64,000 nucleotides of DNA, from contig OZ020519.1 in the NCBI GenBank assembly GCA_963971425.1, positions 2,062,028 to 2,126,027 on the forward strand, given 5' to 3'. Shown here piece by piece: positions 61,001-64,000 of this stretch. Each line of letters begins with the position of its first letter. The first letter of the stretch is position 1. The position numbers and the translations under genes were made by a program. The notes under the pieces were generated by a model. It saw nothing but the letters and a program-made list of their open reading frames with translations. It was not told where the DNA came from and did not search any database. Source of the stretch: Bryoerythrophyllum caledonicum. Taxonomy: Eukaryota; Streptophyta; Bryopsida; Pottiales; Pottiaceae.

Positions 61001-63794
61001 CTGCAGTCGAAAACTTTGCAGCAGCCCACAAGGCGCGACCATGAAGAAAGGGACATTCTTGAACACCTGGAGAATCAGACGATTAAATACAACCTAAAAT
61101 AATCAACGAATTAAATCTAGAGGGAAGATACTCTCCCCCTAACAGAAAGCTAAAAGAATTGAAGTCTTGGGTTAACAAATGCGTTACATTGAACAAGCAG
61201 CTTAGCAAATCCAAGAAAAACTGCAGGAGCAACCCATCATCAATCTATCTACTAAAATAATTTCCAAAAAAGAGACAGTTTAAATACTTCAAAATCACTC
61301 ACCTGCTGATCCAAGGTCCTCGGCTAAAATGCTATCAAGAAAGGGCTCAAAGTTAAACGTAAGTGAACCAGCCTGCAGATCACCAGAAACCAGACTCAGG
61401 GGTTATCAATGAATAGGCCCCTTCTGAAAAAACGCACAAACGATACAAATGGTGTGAAAATTTAAAATCGAGCAGGCAAATACTGAGCCCAAGTAAGGTT
61501 ATAAGTTACCTTTGACTCGTGTACTGTAGTAGACACTTCATGAAGCGAATTAGCCACAGTACCGATTGCAAGGATAGCTGCCTCTCGTAGCTGTCAGTTC
61601 AGAAAAGAAAATGAGATGTGTGAGTAGCAAGAAGAAGATGCTAATGATATGCACCTGTAAACAGAAACATTAGAGGATTAATCAGGAGAAATATTAAGGG
61701 CTGTTATGTACCTTCCACCAGTCAGTGCGACCTTGAGTTTTTGCTTGGCTAGCTTCAATTAGTCGTTGTTGTACAGCTTCAACTATCAAGCGAAGACCAT
61801 CCATCTCAAAGACTTCCACTAGATCTTCTAAAAGTAGAATGCCTGCCACAAGAAAAACCGCTCTAAATAACGTCATTCTTGAGTTAACAAGACTACAAAC
61901 AAGGTATACTCACGCAAGTCCCATTCACGTACACAATTGTAATAAATGTAAGCATTGAAACCAGGGAACTTCTCAAGCCTTATACACCGTCAACCACGCT
62001 TTTGGACTGAATGACAAGAGAAAACATTAGTAGAAAGAGAACCAGGTACACTATCAATTGGTACTTCTTAACGGTATACTTGGCCACTCCAGAAGAGAAA
62101 ATGGGGTTCCTAAAAACAAACATTCATAAAAAGTAAACGACCTTGTTCAAGAGAAGCGGAACCCAAGTGGCAGCAGTATGACTAGAACCCAAACTACACG
62201 AATGGCCAGAAAACACAAGATAACCGTACAACTGAGAGAGAAAGAGGGACAAATGGTCATATATTCCAACCTGATACGCGACAACTGTAAGTGACATCGT
62301 CTTCATCAGCAACGTATTGATTTGGATCAGATGACCAGGTTTGGACCTGGAAAAAGTTTAAGCAGAAATAATGTATATTTGCGTGTAACTTTGAGCCCTT
62401 TCTTGAAAGTATTTTGGTGAAAAAACACTAAACAGAAATCAATTTCAATTCAACGGAATCGTACTGGATATTTCTAAGAATGTCTACAAATCGGTGTAAA
62501 AGGAGACTACTATTCCTGATAGCGTAGAAAGGAACAAGTACCTGTTCTTCAGTCATCTGCATGTAACCCACGGTATAATAGACCAGTTCACCAACGGTTT
62601 TCCGCACTATCTGCAAAGCCGAGAAAGATGTCAATACTAAGCTCAAGACAAGTCGAAAAGCGGTAAATCCGTAAATTCAAATTTGGTATTTTTTAGTTAA
62701 ATCAGTAACCAGAGAATATTTGCCTGGAAACACACCAGAACGACAATTTTCCTTCGTTATTACACTAGCACTCCATACTGAAAGTACAGAAGGATTAACA
62801 GAAATACACGTAGATCTGACCGAAGCAGTATACCTTACTGAAGCGAGGACTAGAGACGGCTGTCAGCAAGAACTCAAAGAGCTGCACAAAAAAAATCACA
62901 AGCAGGATGTAAATTTGAGTATTAATGTAAAGTTAAACTTATATATGTCTGAACAACCATTGGCATCACAAAATAGGAGGGTTGAGAACCAATACGCTAA
63001 GACAGATCTGGCATTTAGATCTAAGTGACTTAAAAAATCAATGCATAAATGTGCCGAACGTTAAGAACCTGAATAGCAAAAGATTCTAAGCTTTGGTCCG
63101 TGCCATCTGAGTCTGCCATGCCCGAAAATGACTCTTCAACCCCCTGAACGCAGGCTTGCTCGTATACCTTCAAACCTGAGACAAACGTCTGCCATAGAGG
63201 AACAAGAATCCCTGGACACAAGCATTGTCAGCCAACAAAGGAACACATGCACAATCGTTGAACAGAGAAGGAGAAGAGTAACGCTGCCCTGATGACCAGC
63301 GCGAATAAAGAGACTGTTGGGGGTAGCGCTACTACTTAGATCGCCAGAACCTAGATAGCGCATACTACCCTGACTACCTCCTCTCGAAGGTAGACTCTCG
63401 TAACAAACGTTGAACAGACACTTGGTATGAAACAGCCTCCATTATTTCTAGGATAGTTCACCAAGAATAAGAGGGGGAAAAGGACCTTAGTGATGGAATA
63501 ACATATAGGATATAATGTATTAAATAGCGGCAAAAATAATTTAAAATCTTTCTAATAAATATACGACACTACTAGCGATCACCGGAACATTTCACCACAG
63601 GCACAAATCTCACGAGACATATAATATCTAACACTAAAGAAACATGGTTATTAATGACGAGTAATGGCAACATTAACACTTTGAATTTCCTTTATGACCA
63701 ATACTAGAAAAACCGTGAACATTCCAATACCTGGAAATTCTCCTGCAGCCAATTTCGGAAAGTTCTCGACTATTCTCATCAGAACTTTGAAAGT
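55093..63794 (-). CDS. IPO9: Importin-9 (karyopherin-beta), N-terminus beyond window
   Basis: Importin-beta-type nuclear import receptor (histones and ribosomal proteins in animals), all HEAT repeats. Exons (minus): 63794-63731, 63211-63069, 62881-62834, 62610-62542, 62346-62271, 61842-61712, 61590-61510, 61372-61303, 61066-61002, 60530-60469, 60160-60037, 59707-59650, 59520-59408, 59136-59059, 58762-58700, 58405-58310, 58092-57983, 57712-57523, 57342-57228, 56894-56782, 56575-56495, 56161-56090, 55931-55782, 55560-55504, 55362-55282, 55143-55093. Phases match throughout. Landmarks: YMQMTEEQVQTW, CPFLHGRALWAAAKFS, GVVTRSRAK-like VTRSRAKVTPDQW, then an acidic loop (DEEWEDADEDEDEDDEDEEED) and the C-terminus LTDSEKGVIQSALTR. 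Roughly the first 240 codons are missing off the right edge. The intron after exon 58762-58700 has a GC donor (gcaagt). Confidence 0.92.
60144..60410. repeat. Direct repeat of an importin-9 splice-acceptor region
   Basis: About 46 bases (60144-60189), spanning the acceptor and first 16 coding bases of the exon 60160-60037, recur at 60365-60410 with one or two changes. The copy lies within the same intron. The 170 bases between them are AT-rich with repeated atatactcaat words. Confidence 0.8.
60652..61044 (+). other. Unexplained 130-codon ORF opposite an importin-9 intron
   Basis: ATG at 60652, immediately after a TAG, opens 130 codons. About 116 of these lie in the AT-rich intron 60531-61001 and the rest cross exon 61066-61002 on the other strand. 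Composition is protein-like (Ile, Leu, Asn, Lys, Arg rich; WELIRPRLTEQIEYEITAKL, IRIELANIRN), not low-complexity. I do not recognise it. It may be part of a mobile, viral or organellar sequence inserted in the intron, or a chance frame. Confidence 0.35.
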
Positions 63795-64000
63795 CTGCAT
63801 AAGGATGTAAGGGTTAGAAAACACAAAATTGCAAAACACTGGAAAAAGTGACAATACACAGTTTTGACTAATTCCTATAGATGACGATGTTGGTTTCCAT
63901 CTGAACTTTTTAAACAGGAGTTCAGAGAAAATACTAAAAATACAGGTGTAAATGCATGTGTAAATTTAATATCCTCTAGTCGCATTGCTACATGCAGGTA

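Noticed and set aside
1-64000. CRISPR arrays, tRNA and rRNA genes, bacterial-type operons
   Set aside because: Nothing of these kinds seen; the repeats are satellites or transposon ends and the genes are spliced eukaryotic genes.

Overview
The window is eukaryotic nuclear DNA from a green-lineage (streptophyte) genome. Genes are split by GT-AG introns, exons are often GC-richer than the AT-rich introns, short telomere-like AAACCCTA motifs sit in gene leaders, and the proteins look plant-type: a CHR9/SWITCH2 helicase, a HOZ/HugZ-like FMN-barrel protein, plant metaxin and importin-9. A complete IFT122, a flagellar-transport protein, implies a lineage that still makes motile cells (bryophyte, lycophyte, fern or charophyte alga) and argues against a flowering plant. 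The species cannot be fixed from the sequence.

Layout. Bases 1-12,800 are mobile and repeat DNA: a decayed LINE on the minus strand whose 5' ORF ends in a degenerate 2A-like motif, a TG-rich tract, an unrecognised gene broken by one stop, an inverted-repeat element, a TTAA-flanked MITE, and a 2.4-kb CACTA element with nearly identical ends and a 3-bp target duplication. Bases 13,332-22,052 are IFT122 (+, 21 exons). Bases 22-31 kb are intergenic, with a broken unknown gene, a roughly 183-bp satellite arranged as dimers, a dead Tc1/mariner transposase and a 956-bp TTAA element. Then come NFU (+, intronless, 31,680-32,516), the SNF2 helicase (-, 9 exons, 33,688-38,778), a repeat-bearing spacer, an HMA metal-binding protein (+, 3 exons, 42,744-44,670), metaxin (-, intronless, 46,316-47,305), the HOZ-like protein (+, 10 exons, 47,948-50,620), another TTAA-element spacer, and importin-9 (-, 26 exons visible, 55,093-63,794, with its N-terminus beyond the right edge).

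The seven host genes are unrelated housekeeping functions: flagellar transport, mitochondrial Fe-S assembly and protein import, plastid FMN protein, chromatin remodelling and nuclear import. They are not an operon-like system. Metaxin and HOZ are divergent and share a 642-bp promoter region. NFU and the helicase converge. I rebuilt exons by hand from splice sites and remembered family similarity. All coding lengths close in frame (IFT122 1,261 aa; helicase 981 aa; HOZ 417 aa; HMA 207 aa).

The least expected signals are non-genic or orphan. They are a 129-bp-arm hairpin nearly filling a helicase intron, a 34-bp-stem hairpin in IFT122 intron 2, a family of TTAA-flanked elements with CCCCTAAAGG-like ends, an unexplained 130-codon ORF inside an importin-9 intron on the other strand, and tandem triplications just after two stop codons.
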